This document shows positions 19,162-29,464 of a stretch of DNA of 64,000 nt, piece after piece. Origin of the DNA: DATGJX01 sp963830545. GTDB taxonomy: Bacteria > Vulcanimicrobiota > Vulcanimicrobiia > Vulcanimicrobiales > Vulcanimicrobiaceae. The notes under the pieces are model-generated. The model ran no database searches and had not been told where the DNA came from. It saw only the letters and a program-made list of their open reading frames with translations. The position numbers were made by a program, and so were the translations under genes. Location: NCBI GenBank assembly GCA_963830545.1, contig CAWHMK010000001.1, forward strand, positions 806,001 through 870,000. Direction: 5' to 3'. The number at the start of each line of letters is the position of its first letter. Positions within the stretch are counted from its first letter, which is position 1.

Positions 19162-19799
19162 CTAAGGATTTACGCTACGCTGCGCACCTTCCCTGGTCTT
19201 TGGCGCGAATCGCGCGACCATCTGCAAAAAGTACGCGTGCACGCGCTGGTCTTGCGTCAGTTCCGGATGAAACGAGGTTCCCAGCACGTTGCCTTGCCGC
19301 ACCATCACGCCGTGGCCGTCGCGCTCGGGCCAAGACTCTCGACCTGCGGGCCGGCCCGCTCGATCCACGGCGCGCGAATGAAGATCGCCGGGAAACGGTT
19401 CGCCGAGCGCCGCGATCGGCAGTTCCACTTCCGCAGAATCGTTTTGACGTCCGAACGCATTGCGGCGCACGGAAATATCGAGTCAGACCCAGCGAGGGCT
19501 GCTGCAGTTCCGACGACGTCGCGCGCAACGACGATCATGCCCATGCACGTGCCCCACAGCGGCATTCCGGCGCGAGCGCGCTCGACGATCGGAGCGGCGA
19601 GTCGAAAGCGATCGAGCAATTTCATCACCGTCGTGGACTCGCCGCCGGGAATGATCAGTCCCTCGACGCGTGCCAGATCCGCGCGGTTTTTCACGGGAAT
19701 CGCGTCCGCGCCCGCGCGCTGCAGTGCAGCGATGTGTTCTACGACGTCGCCCTGCAGGGCGAGCACGCCGATGAGCGGCGCGACGGCGTCAGTTGCCAC
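19162..19799 (-). CDS. pdxT: Glutamine amidotransferase subunit of PLP synthase (frameshifted)
   Basis: PdxT supplies ammonia from glutamine to PdxS. It starts at GTG 19799, overlapping the pdxS stop. The first part is clean: LIGVLALQGDVVEH, IIPGGESTTVMKLLDRF, and the nucleophile region WGTCMGMIV. Beyond about 19505 the product jumps frames several times (near 19500, 19470, 19400 and 19350). The pieces LGLxDISVRRNAFGRQ and LGTSFHPELTQD, with the catalytic His and Glu, can still be recognised. Corrected length is about 210 residues. The errors look technical because all catalytic residues remain. Confidence 0.85.
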
Positions 19800-20694
19800 G
19801 CGGCGCGAGCAGCTCCGATTCGGGAAGTTTGCGCACGTCGATGCCTTCCATCGCCTGCGCATCTTTGCCCAGCGATTTGCTCGCTTCGACGACGACTTTC
19901 GGATCGTTGAAATGCGTCGTCGCATCGACGATCGCTTTCGCGAACGCTTTCGGGTTGTTCGATTTGAAGATGCCGCTGCCGACGAAGATGCCTTCGGCGC
20001 CGAGTTGCATCATGAGCGCGGCGTCGGCCGGCGTCGAAACGCCGCCCGCGCAGAACAGCACGACCGGAAGTTTCCCGTTCTCGGCCACGTCCTTCACGAG
20101 TTCGAGCGGCGCGCCCAGATCGCGCGCGCGCGCAACGAGTTCTTCCTGCGGAGCAACCGTGAGTTCTTTGATGGCGTCGTTGATCGCGCGAATGTGACGA
20201 ACGGCTTCGACGATGTTGCCGCTGCCGGCTTCGCCCTTGCTGCGGATCATCGCGGCGCCTTCGGCAATGCGGCGCAGCGCTTCGCCCAGATCGCGCGCGC
20301 CGCAAACGAACGGCGTCGTGAAGTCGTGTTTGTTGACGTGATACTTGTCGTCGGCCGGCGTGAGCACTTCCGATTCGTCGATGAAGTCGACGCCGAGCGA
20401 CTGCAGCGCCTGCGCCTCGGCGAAGTGCCCGATGCGCACTTTGGCCATCACCGGAATCGTGACGGCGTCCATGATGGACTGCACCAGTTCGACGTTGCTC
20501 ATGCGCGCGACGCCGCCCATCGCGCGGATGTCGGCGGGAATGCGCTCGAGCGCCATGACCGCGACGGCGCCGGCTTCTTGCGCGACGACGGCTTGCTCGG
20601 GCGTGACGACGTCCATGATGACGCCGCCCTTGAGCATTTGCGCGAGGCCGCGCTTTACGGTGATGGTTCCGGTTGTCTCTGTCACTGATCTCAT
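19789..20694 (-). CDS. pdxS: Pyridoxal 5'-phosphate synthase subunit PdxS
   Basis: This 301-residue (beta/alpha)8 lyase makes PLP from ribose 5-phosphate, glyceraldehyde 3-phosphate and ammonia. The ATG at 20694 gives MRSVTETTGTITVKRGLAQ. The catalytic lysine is K85 in PVMAKVRIGH, with Asp28 in GGVIMDVV. The phosphate-binding loop FCAGGVSTPADAALMM and the end GIDVRKLPESELLAPRGN are standard. A longer upstream frame is not credible for this family. It overlaps pdxT by 11 bases, giving the usual pdxST pair. Confidence 0.96.
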   Translation of the reverse strand: MRSVTETTGTITVKRGLAQMLKGGVIMDVVTPEQAVVAQEAGAVAVMALERIPADIRAMGGVARMSNVELVQSIMDAVTIPVMAKVRIGHFAEAQALQSLGVDFIDESEVLTPADDKYHVNKHDFTTPFVCGARDLGEALRRIAEGAAMIRSKGEAGSGNIVEAVRHIRAINDAIKELTVAPQEELVARARDLGAPLELVKDVAENGKLPVVLFCAGGVSTPADAALMMQLGAEGIFVGSGIFKSNNPKAFAKAIVDATTHFNDPKVVVEASKSLGKDAQAMEGIDVRKLPESELLAPRGN

Positions 20695-20743
20695 CCTATA
20701 GATCAGGCTCCGGTCCAATGGTATCAAGCATTGCCGATCAATA

Positions 20744-21223
20744 TCATGCGAGTCGAAGGCGCTCGGCTGCGGCGAGCCGCTGGGCTCGTGACGGCGGGCC
20801 GATGCCGGTGCGAGGCCGACTGGCGGTGTCGGCGGTCGGCAGGGCGCCGCGCGCCGCCAAATCGGCACATTCATGTTCGGTGTGGGCGTCGCGGTCGGGC
20901 TCGCGGTCGGCGCGGCCGTGCGTGAACTTGGGCGCCGGCGTGGAGCGTCGGCGGAGGCACGGGCGGCACGCGCGGATCCGGGAAGCCGGGGTCCGGGGCC
21001 GCGGCCATGACGTCGGTGCGCTTCCAGTCGGGCCCATAGGCGCTCGACGGTTCTTTTGCGGCGCGGGCGTTACCGTGACCGGCGCGATGCTCGTCAGCCG
21101 CTTCTCGGTGACCTGGCCGATGACGCGATCGCCGGCGCGTTCGCCCAGAGCGATGCCCACGACGAGCACGACGATGCCGAGGCCAAAGACGATCGTGATG
21201 AAGCGTTTCGACGGATCGAGCAC
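20744..21223 (-). CDS. Single-pass membrane protein with Pro/Thr-rich tail (frameshifted)
   Basis: From a GTG at 21223 (an in-frame TAG lies just upstream) the protein starts with RFITIVFGLGIVVLVVGIAL, one membrane helix. A short region, VIGQVTEKRLTSIAPVTVTP, follows. Beyond about 21070 the best frame changes. One alternative reads PDPGFPDPRVPPVPPPT and another AAPTASPTATPTPN, both like extracytoplasmic linkers. The true C-terminus cannot be fixed. No domain is recognised. It lies between the glycosidase and pdxS on the same strand. Confidence 0.45.
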   Translation of the reverse strand: MLDPSKRFITIVFGLGIVVLVVGIALGERAGDRVIGQVTEKRLTSIAPVTVTPAPQKNRRAPMGPTGSAPTSWPRPRTPASRIRACRPCLRRRSTPAPKFTHGRADREPDRDAHTEHECADLAARGALPTADTASRPRTGIGPPSRAQRLAAAERLRLA

Positions 21224-21235
21224 GGGAGGCTACGA

Positions 21236-23712
21236 TTACGGGACTAGACGGTTTCGAGGCCTGCGCGGCGCGACGTCCCGCGCCGCGGCGCGTGCTTGCC
21301 GCTCGGCCGGCTTGCCGACCAAGTGAATCTCGCGCAACTCGCCGCGGTTCGAGCGCGACGCTGCTCGGTGATGCCGCGAAACTCGACGGAAACGTTGCGC
21401 GCCGTGATCGTTCAAGTTGCACAGAAATACGCGCACCGCACCCGTCTTCGTCTTCGAATGCGACCGCGCCGACTTCGACCGGTGACGTCGTCACTTCGTC
21501 GCTCACGTCGCGTCCCGGCATACATGCACACGAACGGTTCTTCGGCCGAAAGCTCGTGCATGTTTCCGTAGATCGTGTTGCCGTTCGAAATCGATGACGT
21601 ACGTGCACGACTTTCCGCCCCAATGCACGCGCGCGGCGGCGACCCAATTCCATCCGTTCGGCTGCAGCGGGACGAGATGCGGCCGGCCGCTCGTGCGATA
21701 GCCGTCGAGTCCGCCGATGGTTTCCGCGACCGCCCACAAATATTTCGCGCCCGTCCACGGTGAGAGATACATGCCGCGGTTCGTCAGCGAGCCGCCGTCG
21801 AACCATTCGGCGAATTCCCCCGGAACGGTGTTGCGCACGGCATCCGGCTTCCATCGTATCGTAAATCGCTTCGAGCCAATGCGACCGCCGCATCGGTATT
21901 GCCGTTGCGCGCAAGACACATGACGAACCAGAGCGTCAAGTCGGGCCACACGCCGCCGAGCAGCCCGAACCCGTGCGAGGGGAAATACCACGAATCGGCG
22001 GTCGAAATCGTGCGCAAGCCGACGGGCGTGATGAAATCCGGTTCGCACAGGCGGTCGAGAATCTTGCGCCGCTCCGGCGCCTCGGCGACGTTGAAGAGCA
22101 CCGGAAAGACTTCGTCGGCCGTGAAGTTGTCCTGATAGTTCTGTTCCTGATCGTAGTTGAGCACGAACGCGCCGGTATCGTCGTTGAACAGATACTGCAT
22201 CATCGCCTGCGCGCAGCGCTTGCGCTTCGGACGAATAGCTGCTGCCAGCGCTCGTTGTCGCCGACGACGGCCGAAAGCATCGCCGCCGATTCAAGCGCGA
22301 AGACGCCCTCCGCGTTGATTTCGGTAACGGCGCCGTCGAGCGTGTAGTACGGAATGATGTTGCGCCAGGAACTGATGCCGAACATGTCCACACCGCTGGC
22401 GCTTGCAAAACAGCAACCCGTTCTTGTCGCGCTGCGTCGAGCATGTAGTCGGCAATCTTGCAGATCAGCGGAAACCACTCGCGCACCCACTTGATCGTCG
22501 AGCGTGGCATTGTAGTGGTGCAGCATCGAGATGAGGTGCAGCGGCGTGTCGTCGTTGATGTTCAGGTCGTACGAGGTCTTGAAACCGCTGACGCCGCGCA
22601 CGTACTCGATCATCTCGCCGCTCTCTTCGGCGAAGTTGTTGAACACTTCGATCGCATCGCGGCTGAACTGCGGCAAGAAATAATCGAATCCGTGCACGAA
22701 CCACGACGTGTCGCGCGAGACCAAAATATCCGACGGCGGCGAATTCGTCGAACCCCAGCCGTTGGGATACTCTTTGATGATGCGCAGCATGTTCGCTTTC
22801 GCCCACACGACGCCGCGGCTGATGGCCGGCGACGGGGCTCATGAAGCGCGCGTCGGCGAGTTTGGACGCGAAGTAGCGCTGCGTTTCGTGCAGCGCCTTC
22901 GGATCGTGCCAGCAACTGCTCGAGCACGGGGCGCGATTTCGCTCGCGCCCGTCTTTGTGAAAAACGACGGCCAGCCGCAGCGATTCGCGCGCGCCCGGCG
23001 CGACCTGATGCGGTACTCGAACGCGCCGAAAATCCGCCGGCTGACGCACTCGGCGAGTTGCGGCGTCACTTCGTCGAGATGCTCTTGCTCGACGAAGCGA
23101 TCCCATGCGCATGTGATGCAGCATGATCTGCTCGCGCAAACCGACGATTGCCGCGTGCGGTGCGCGCGAGCCGCCCCACCAGCGCTCCGCGCCCGTCTGC
23201 TGATTTTTCGAACAGATGTAATCGCCTTCGCACCGAACGCGCGCACTTCGTGTTCGGGCTCGCCGTAAAACCGCTGGCCGACGAGCAGCGCCCACGGAAA
23301 CACCGCGACTTCGACGGGTCGCCGCGCCCGGATTGTACAGCGTAACGTCGACGACGAAGCTGACGACGCGATCGTGCCTGGGCCCGTGCGGCACGTAGAA
23401 CGCTTCGGTGACGTGCACGCGGTCGCACCAGCGTGAATTCGGAGATCTGCGCGTACGGCAGAAACGTGAACTCGCGCGTGATCTGATGCGGGAAAAACGG
23501 TCTGCTGAAGATCGCGTCAGACGATACGCGATCTGATGCGTTCCGAAGATGATTTGATCGGTGTCGGCGTCCCACAAACCGCGAATGCCGCCTTTGGCCG
23601 TGGATTGCGCGAATGATTTGAAGTTTCCGAGCAGCAGTCCGTACGGCGTTTGCGCCTCCGGTAGGACGTACGCGCAATATTCGTTGTGCTGTGCGTCGTA
23701 ACTCGGTCGCAT
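21236..23712 (-). CDS. Large six-hairpin glycosidase-like protein (many frameshifts)
   Basis: A chain of fragments in all three minus frames covers about 820 codons. N-terminal pieces are AYVLPEAQTPYGLLLGNFKS and GGIRGLWDADTDQIIFGTHQ, forming a beta-sandwich start. C-terminal pieces are SRDTSWFVHGFDYFLPQFSR, TADSWYFPSHGFGLLGGVWP and GGSLTNRGMYLSPWTGAKYL. The Trp/Gly/Asp-rich loops are typical of (alpha/alpha)6 glycosidases or amylo-1,6-glucosidase/GH94-like enzymes. I cannot assign a family number. At least ten indels disrupt it. It is divergent from ispE, with start codons about 60 bases apart. Confidence 0.5.
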
Positions 23713-23771
23713 GCCGCCTCAATACGACCCCGCGAAGGGATGTCCCGCCCGCGCACGCAACGGCGCAGCGC

Positions 23772-24669
23772 ATGAAAGCAAGCGCGACGCTGCGCGCGCC
23801 CGCGAAGCTGAATTTGACGCTCGAAGTGCTGGGGCGCCGCGACGACGGCCTGCACGGCGTTGCGCAGCGTCATGGTCCCGGTCGATCTCTGCGACGAGCT
23901 CGCGTTCGAGCCATCGCCGCAATCGCCTTCGAGTGCGACGATCGCGGAGTTGTGCGAACCGACAACTTGGTGGAGCGCGCGATGCGCGCGCTCCGGTGCA
24001 TCGCCGGCGTTCGCGGCTCGCGCTGCACAAAGCGCATTCCGACGGGCGCCGGCATGGGCGGCGGCTCGAGCGACGCGGCGGCCATGCTACTGGCTGCGCA
24101 GCGCGGCGTTTTCGGGACCTGCGCCGCAAGTCGACTACTTGCGACCGCGCGATCGCCTGGGATCCGACGTGCCGTTTTTCTTGGTGCAAACCGCGGCGCT
24201 CGTCGAAGGCACGGGCGAACGCGTCACGGCGCTCGGACGCGTCCCGCCATGGCATGCAGTCGTCGTCAAACCGCCGGTTTCCGTATCGCACCGCTGGGCG
24301 TACGCGCGCATCGACGCCGCGCGCGCGAACGTCGCGGCCGCGCAGACGATCGCGTCAGCCTTGCGCATGGGCGAGGCGCTGCAGCGCGCGCGACTTCGAC
24401 GCGGTCCTTTCGCTGCTGCAGAACGACTTTCAAGACGTATCGCGTCTGCGACATCGGAGATATCGAGCGCTCGCAGGCGCTGCGCGCTCGACGGAAGCGG
24501 GCGCGCATCGCGCATGCTTGACGGGTTCGGGATCGTGCGTCTTCGCACTCGTTCGAGACCGCGGACGAGCGCGACGCAATCGCTCGCAAGTGCGACTGCC
24601 GTACCGGAGTCGTACCGCGTATTACGCTGCGCGTTTTGGAACGGCGAAGCGTGGCGCAGCGCGGCATGA
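23772..24669 (+). CDS. ispE: 4-diphosphocytidyl-2-C-methyl-D-erythritol kinase (frameshifted)
   Basis: IspE is a GHMP kinase of the non-mevalonate isoprenoid pathway. The start MKASATLRAPAKLNLTLEVL carries the substrate lysine and Asn. VMVPVDLCDELAF follows in another frame. The ATP-binding block PTGAGMGGGSSDAAAMLLA, the DVPFFL segment and the end motif TGSGSCVFALV are all present. Frame changes occur near 23868, 23990, 24110 and 24390-24500. The gene is essential in organisms that use this pathway, so these are probably assembly errors. The stop overlaps the next gene's ATG (ATGA). Confidence 0.85.
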
Positions 24670-25436
24670 TCGGCATGACCGCCGTCGTGCTCGCCGGCGG
24701 TCCGCATGACGAACTCGCTGCGCTAACGCCCGGCGCGCCGAACAAAGCTTTCGTCGCGATCGGCGGCGTGCCGCTCGTGGAGCGCACGCTGCGCGCGCTT
24801 GCGTGCAGTCGCCGTCGGTCGGACGCATCATCGTCGTCGCGCCGCCGCAGATGCACGGCATCCGCCGCGCTCGCGCTTGCGGACGAGTGCCGGCCGGACG
24901 GCGAACGCATCCGCGAGAGTTTGCGCAGCGGCTTGCGCGATCTGCCCGCCGACGACGACGTCCTCGTGAGCACGTCCGATCTGCCGGTGCTGACGGCGGA
25001 AGCGGTCGAAGACTACATCGCTCGCGCGCGCGTCGAAGCGAACGCCGACATCACCTACGGATGCGTCGAAAAAGCGCGCCCACGTCGCGAAGTTTCCGCA
25101 AGTGCCGCACACGTGGGCGCGCTTGCGCGACGGCACGTATTGCGGAACGGGGTTCATTACGATCCGCCCGCGCATCTTTCCGTCGCTCGAGCGCTTCATC
25201 GAACGACTCGGCCGCGCGCGAAAGAATCCGCTTGCATCTGGCGCGCCTGTTCGGCTGTAGGCGTACTGGTGCGCTTCGCGCTGCGGCGGCTGACCATTGC
25301 GCACGCCGAAGCGCGCGCTTCGCAAGGTCATCGGCGCACGCGTGCGCGCCGTCGTTTCGCCGTATCCCGGAGATCGGCGGTAAACGTCGACCGGCTCTCC
25401 GACGTCGCGCTCGCGGAATCGTTAGTACGCTCGTAG
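24666..25436 (+). CDS. MobA-like NTP transferase domain protein (frameshifted)
   Basis: The N-terminus, TAVVLAGGPHDELAAL and NKAFVAIGGVPLVERTL, is the signature of NTP_transf_3 (MobA/GlmU/IspD-like) nucleotidyltransferases. Metal-binding VLVSTSDLPVL follows. Further pieces in other frames are SPSVGRIIVVAPPQMHG, YCGTGFITIRPRIFPSLERF and the tail NVDRLSDVALAESL. That tail resembles the DxxxDL ending of this family. At least four frame changes occur. Proximity to ispE could suggest IspD, but the GxPLVERTL and YCGTG features fit the broader MobA-like group better. The substrate is unknown. Confidence 0.65.
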   Translation: MIGMTAVVLAGGPHDELAALTPGAPNKAFVAIGGVPLVERTLRALACSRRRSDASSSSRRRRCTASAALALADECRPDGERIRESLRSGLRDLPADDDVLVSTSDLPVLTAEAVEDYIARARVEANADITYGCVEKARPRREVSASAAHVGALARRHVLRNGVHYDPPAHLSVARALHRTTRPRAKESACIWRACSAVGVLVRFALRRLTIAHAEARASQGHRRTRARRRFAVSRRSAVNVDRLSDVALAESLVRS

Positions 25437-25444
25437 CACCGGCG

Positions 25445-26000
25445 TCATACCCAGCGTTTGAACAGCGCGTGCTCGATTCCGAATTGGTCGAGCGCTTTGC
25501 CGACGGTGTGAGCGACGATGTCGTCGACGCTCTGCGGTTTGGCGTACATCGCCGGCATCGGCGGCAAAATCACCGCGCCCATCTCCGCAAGTTGCGTGAG
25601 CGTTCGCAGATGTCCTAAATGCAGCGGCGTTTCGCGAACCACCAAGACGAGCTTGCGCTGTTCCTTCAAGCAAACGTCGGCGGCGCGGACCAGCAAGTTC
25701 GAATTCAGCGAGTACGCGATAGCCGCGGCGCTGCGGATCGAGCAGGGAATCACCAGCATGCCGTCGGTAAGAAACGAGCCGCTCGATATCGAGGCTGCGA
25801 GATCGTCGTCCCGATGAACGCCGTCGGCGAGCCGCTCGAAGTCGCGAACGCTCTTGTCGGTCTCCAATTCAATCGTGCGGCCGCGCCTGCGCGCTGAGCA
25901 CCAAATGCGTCTCGATACCCGCGTCCGGCAGCGCCTGCAGCGCGCGGTAGCCGTAGATGCTGCCGCTCGCGCCGCTGATGCCGACGACGATCCGTCGCAT
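25445..26000 (-). CDS. ubiX: Flavin prenyltransferase (one frameshift)
   Basis: UbiX joins dimethylallyl phosphate to FMN, making the prenylated flavin used by UbiD decarboxylases. The start RRIVVGISGASGSIYGYRAL matches the family. After a slip near 25893 the other frame carries LVIPCSIRSAAAIAYSLN and LVLVVRETPLHLGHLRTL, the prenyl/phosphate-binding segments, and ends LDQFGIEH. Corrected length is 185 residues, as expected. No ubiD is visible nearby. The gene is convergent with the MobA-like gene and divergent from the nuclease gene. Confidence 0.88.
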
Positions 26001-26002
26001 GC

Positions 26003-27292
26003 TTGCGCGGTTACACACGGTCGGCAGGGTCGCCTCCATCGAGTTCCCAACCATTCCTGGTGCAGACTGCGGAGCATCGTGCTTTTCTCGCGGCGGCGCA
26101 GGCGTGGAGCCGCTCGCGAAACGAAACCTACGCCGTGCGCATGCTGCGATCGCCGTTATCGGGTGTGCCGCACGAAACCGCCGGAGCCTATGCTGCGCTG
26201 GCCGCGCGCGAACGTTCGCTGCTCGATCTGATCGCGCGCGAACGGATTGCCGCGGGCGCCGAAGCGCGCGAAGCGTTGCTGGCCTTCACGGCCGCTTTGC
26301 GAGAAAATGCATTCACTCTTCTGCAAAACGAGCCGCTGGAGCCTGCGGACGCACGCGATGCGGAATTCCGCCTGCTGCAGCCCGTCGAAGCCCGAGCCCA
26401 CCGCCGGAATCCGCACGCACAATCCGCGCTTCAGCGCCTCGCAGCTGAATACGTACGTCGAGTGCGAACGCAAATGGTACTATCGCTACTTGTGCGCGGC
26501 GGTCGAAGACCGAGGTTCGTCCGCTTCGTATTACGGAACCGCATTTCATGCCGCCCTCGAAGAGTTGCATGCGGAATATCCGCAACCGGCGAGTGCCGAC
26601 CCGGCGAAGCTCGATCTCAAATTGCAAGGGCACGTGAACGCCGCGTTCGCGCGGCATCGCAACCTGTTCGATACACCGGTCGAATACGAACTCCAGCGCC
26701 GCCGCGCCGTGCGCACTGCGCGCAAATACGTCGAGTGGCTCGTTGCGGAAGGCAAGCGCGCGCCGTTCACGGTCGTGGGCTGCGAACTGAGCGCGAGCTG
26801 CAGATCGAGGGCTACGACTTCATCGGGTACATCGACCGGCTCGATCGCGATGACCGTACCGGCGCAGTCACGGTGATCGACTACAAGACCGGTTCCATAG
26901 CGATGAGCGCGGCGGAATATCGCGACAAAGTGCGGCAGTTCAAGGATTTCCAGTTGCCGTTCTATTACTGGGCGCGCACCGCGCAAGGCGATCGCGTTTC
27001 GCGCTTGGCGCTCGTTCCACTCAAAGACGCCCGTCTGGAAGTGCGCCCGATCGTGCTCGAAGTCGTGCCGGCTCCCGCAGAAGCGGCGCGATCGCAGAGC
27101 CCGGCCGGCGTCATTCCGATTGCCGAACTCGAGCGCGCGCGCGAGCGCATGATCCAGATATGCGCCCAGCTCACGTCGGGAACGGCGAGCGTTTTTGCCG
27201 TGACGGAAGACCCCGCGGCGTGCACCTACTGCGTCTATAAAGTCTCCTGTTCGACTCGTCCGTATCCGGAAGAGGAACGCTTCGCCCGGTGA
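26003..27292 (+). CDS. RecB-type PD-(D/E)XK nuclease with iron-sulfur staple (two frameshifts)
   Basis: The corrected protein has up to 430 residues. The helical N-terminal 130 residues are unassigned. FSASQLNTYVECERKWYYRY follows (first Cys of the cluster), then GTAFHAALEELH (RecB His motif), GYIDRLDRDD and VIDYKTGS (catalytic Asp and Lys), and FQLPFYYWA (QxxxY). The end carries CTYCVYKVSC, a C-x2-C-x5-C arrangement that with the early Cys forms an AddB-like 4Fe-4S staple. Frame changes are near 26395 and 26797. The start is uncertain (TTG 26003 or GTG 26060). The stop overlaps the helicase start as GTGA, so the two are coupled. Unlike AddB (over 1000 residues) it has no helicase-like half. 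Confidence 0.8.
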   Translation: MRGYTRSAGSPPSSSQPFLVQTAEHRAFLAAAQAWSRSRNETYAVRMLRSPLSGVPHETAGAYAALAARERSLLDLIARERIAAGAEAREALLAFTAALRENAFTLLQNEPLEPADARDAEFRLLQPVEARAHRRNPHAQSALQRLAAEYVRRVRTQMVLSLLVRGGRRPRFVRFVLRNRISCRPRRVACGISATGECRPGEARSQIARARERRVRAASQPVRYTGRIRTPAPPRRAHCAQIRRVARCGRQARAVHGRGLRTERELQIEGYDFIGYIDRLDRDDRTGAVTVIDYKTGSIAMSAAEYRDKVRQFKDFQLPFYYWARTAQGDRVSRLALVPLKDARLEVRPIVLEVVPAPAEAARSQSPAGVIPIAELERARERMIQICAQLTSGTASVFAVTEDPAACTYCVYKVSCSTRPYPEEERFAR

Positions 27293-29464
27293 CTACGTTC
27301 ATCGTCGGCGCGGCGGGGACGGGCAAAACCACCGAGCTGATTCGTCGCGCCCTCGCAGCAGCGGAACGCAAACCCGTGCTCGTTACGTCCGTAGCCGGCG
27401 GCGCGCTGGCCGCACTGCGTGACCGCGTGCGTCATGCGAACGCAAACGTGCTCGAACTGCACGCGGTTGCACTGCAATGCTTGCCGCGCGCGGATGAAAT
27501 CGACGACGTTCGAGCCGCGATGCTCTTCGAGGAAGCTGCGGAACCGCTGTTGACCCTCGAATGGCGGGAGATCATCGAAGCCGAAGTCGATCCCGAAGTG
27601 CCGGGCCTGCGCGCTCCCCAGCGGTTCCTGGACGCGGCGTTTCGCTTGTTTTCCAAGTTACGCGACGCGCGGATCGGCCCCGATCAATTTCTGGAGAGCG
27701 CCCTGCGCGGCGCGGCGCAATTCTACGGGAAACCGCCGAACTTCGCGCATCCGGACTTGCTGTACTATACGAAAGACACCCACCGCGATTCCCTTTATGC
27801 GGACGGCCCCGAGCTGCAGCGTCAATACCGGCGCGAAATCGACTTGGCGAAGATTCTGGCGAAGCTCTACCGCTCGTACCTCGATCATCCGGTAAGGCAA
27901 GGATGCCTCACGCCGCGCGACGTCATCGCCCAGACCGTCGAGTCTGCTGCAGCGCGATCCGCAGGCGGCACGCGACCTACGGGATCGCTATCCGCAAATC
28001 TTCGTCGACGACGCGCAAGAACTCACGATCGGCGACATCCAGCTGTTGCAGTGCGTGTACGGCGCGGATCTCGCCGGGGCCACGCTGGCGGCCGATCCGG
28101 ATTCCGCCACGTCGACTTTCCGCGGCGCCCGTCCCGACCGCGTATTCGCGCTTCCGGGCGAACGCATATCCATGGATGAACAGCGGCGCAGTCCGTTCGT
28201 CGTAGACGTCGCGTGCCGGCATCTGCTCGGAACGCCGGGCACGCCGCCGGTGAGCATGGATCCGCAGATCGGCCTCACGTTATTTCGAGCCAGTACTCGC
28301 AGAGCGGAAGCGCAATTCATCGCCGAGCACGTCGTCGATCTGCTCACGTCCGGCGCCGCTCACGACGACATCGCAATCATCTTCCGTTCCGTCGCCGACG
28401 TCCGGCCGTATCGCGACGCGCTGCTCGAACGCAACGTCCGCGCGCAACTCGCCGGCGACCTCAACATTTTCACCGAGCCCGAAGCGCTCGACGCGCTCGC
28501 GCTCCTTTGGCTGGTGCACGATCCCTTCCGGCACGAGTATTTGCTCCGCGTGCTGTCGGGCGCAGCGCTTGCGCTTTCCGACGCGAGCGTCTACACGCTC
28601 TGCACCGAACCGCCGGACGCCCAAACGGTGCTGTTCGAGGACTTGCCCGAAACGGACGGTGCGCGATCGGGACGCTGGGACACGAAGCGCGATCTTCGCT
28701 TGGCATGGAACGTGCTGCGCGGAGATCAAGACGAACGGCTCTCGCCGGCCGCGCGCGAACGCGTTCAGGTTCTGCGGCATAGGATTGCGCGCTGGCGGGA
28801 GGCGCTCGCGCGCATGGAGATCGCGGACTTTGCACGTTTGGTCTGGAGCGAAGGCCTCGCGCTCTCGGCCCCTGCCGGAACAGCGCGCGCGGCGTATCAG
28901 CAGCAAACGCTCGCGCGCCTGCACGCGCGGATCCTACGTTTCACGCAGGATCACCCCGACGCGTCGCTCGCGGAATTCCTGGAATACGCGCAGGCGCGGA
29001 TGGAGAGCGAATTCGAAACGTCCGAAACGGAAGAACGCGCGGCAGCGGTGCGCATGTTGTCCATCGAGGCATCGCGTGGCCGCGAGTTCGATCACGTCGT
29101 CATACCGCGCGCGCGAGCGGGCTCGTTTCCGCGCTGGTACGCCCCAGACGCGTTCTTGTATAGCCCGAGCCTGGGCATGATCGCCAAGGAGAATGTCGGC
29201 GACGCGCGCGCCGCACGCACTGCGAAGTTCACATATTACATGTTCCGCACGAAAGCGCGCGAGGCGTACAACCGCGAAGAGCGCCGTGCCTTCGTGTACG
29301 CGCTGCGGCGCGCAAAGAAGAGTGCGCTCGTGACCGCCAGCGAACGGGCCACGCGGGGCATCACCGCACCCGAATTCTTGGCCGAGCTTCAAGCGGCTCG
29401 CTTGCCCGGAACGATCGACGTAACGGACCGCTGGCGTCCCACGCGCGCAGTCTTCGCGGGATGA
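27289..29464 (+). CDS. UvrD/Rep-type superfamily 1 helicase, compact (one frameshift)
   Basis: The corrected length is about 725 residues. Motif I, GAAGTGKTTE, lies at the N-terminus. Motif II reads FVDDAQEL instead of the usual DExx. The frame slips near 27945, before motif II. Later motifs are present: SIEASRGREFDHVVIP (motif V) and FVYALRRAKKSALV (motif VI). It should be a 3'-5' DNA translocase. It lacks the C-terminal nuclease domain of AddA; the nuclease is the preceding, coupled gene. The pair is probably a minimal AddAB/RecBCD-like end-processing machine. The stop overlaps the acetyltransferase start (ATGA). Confidence 0.8.
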
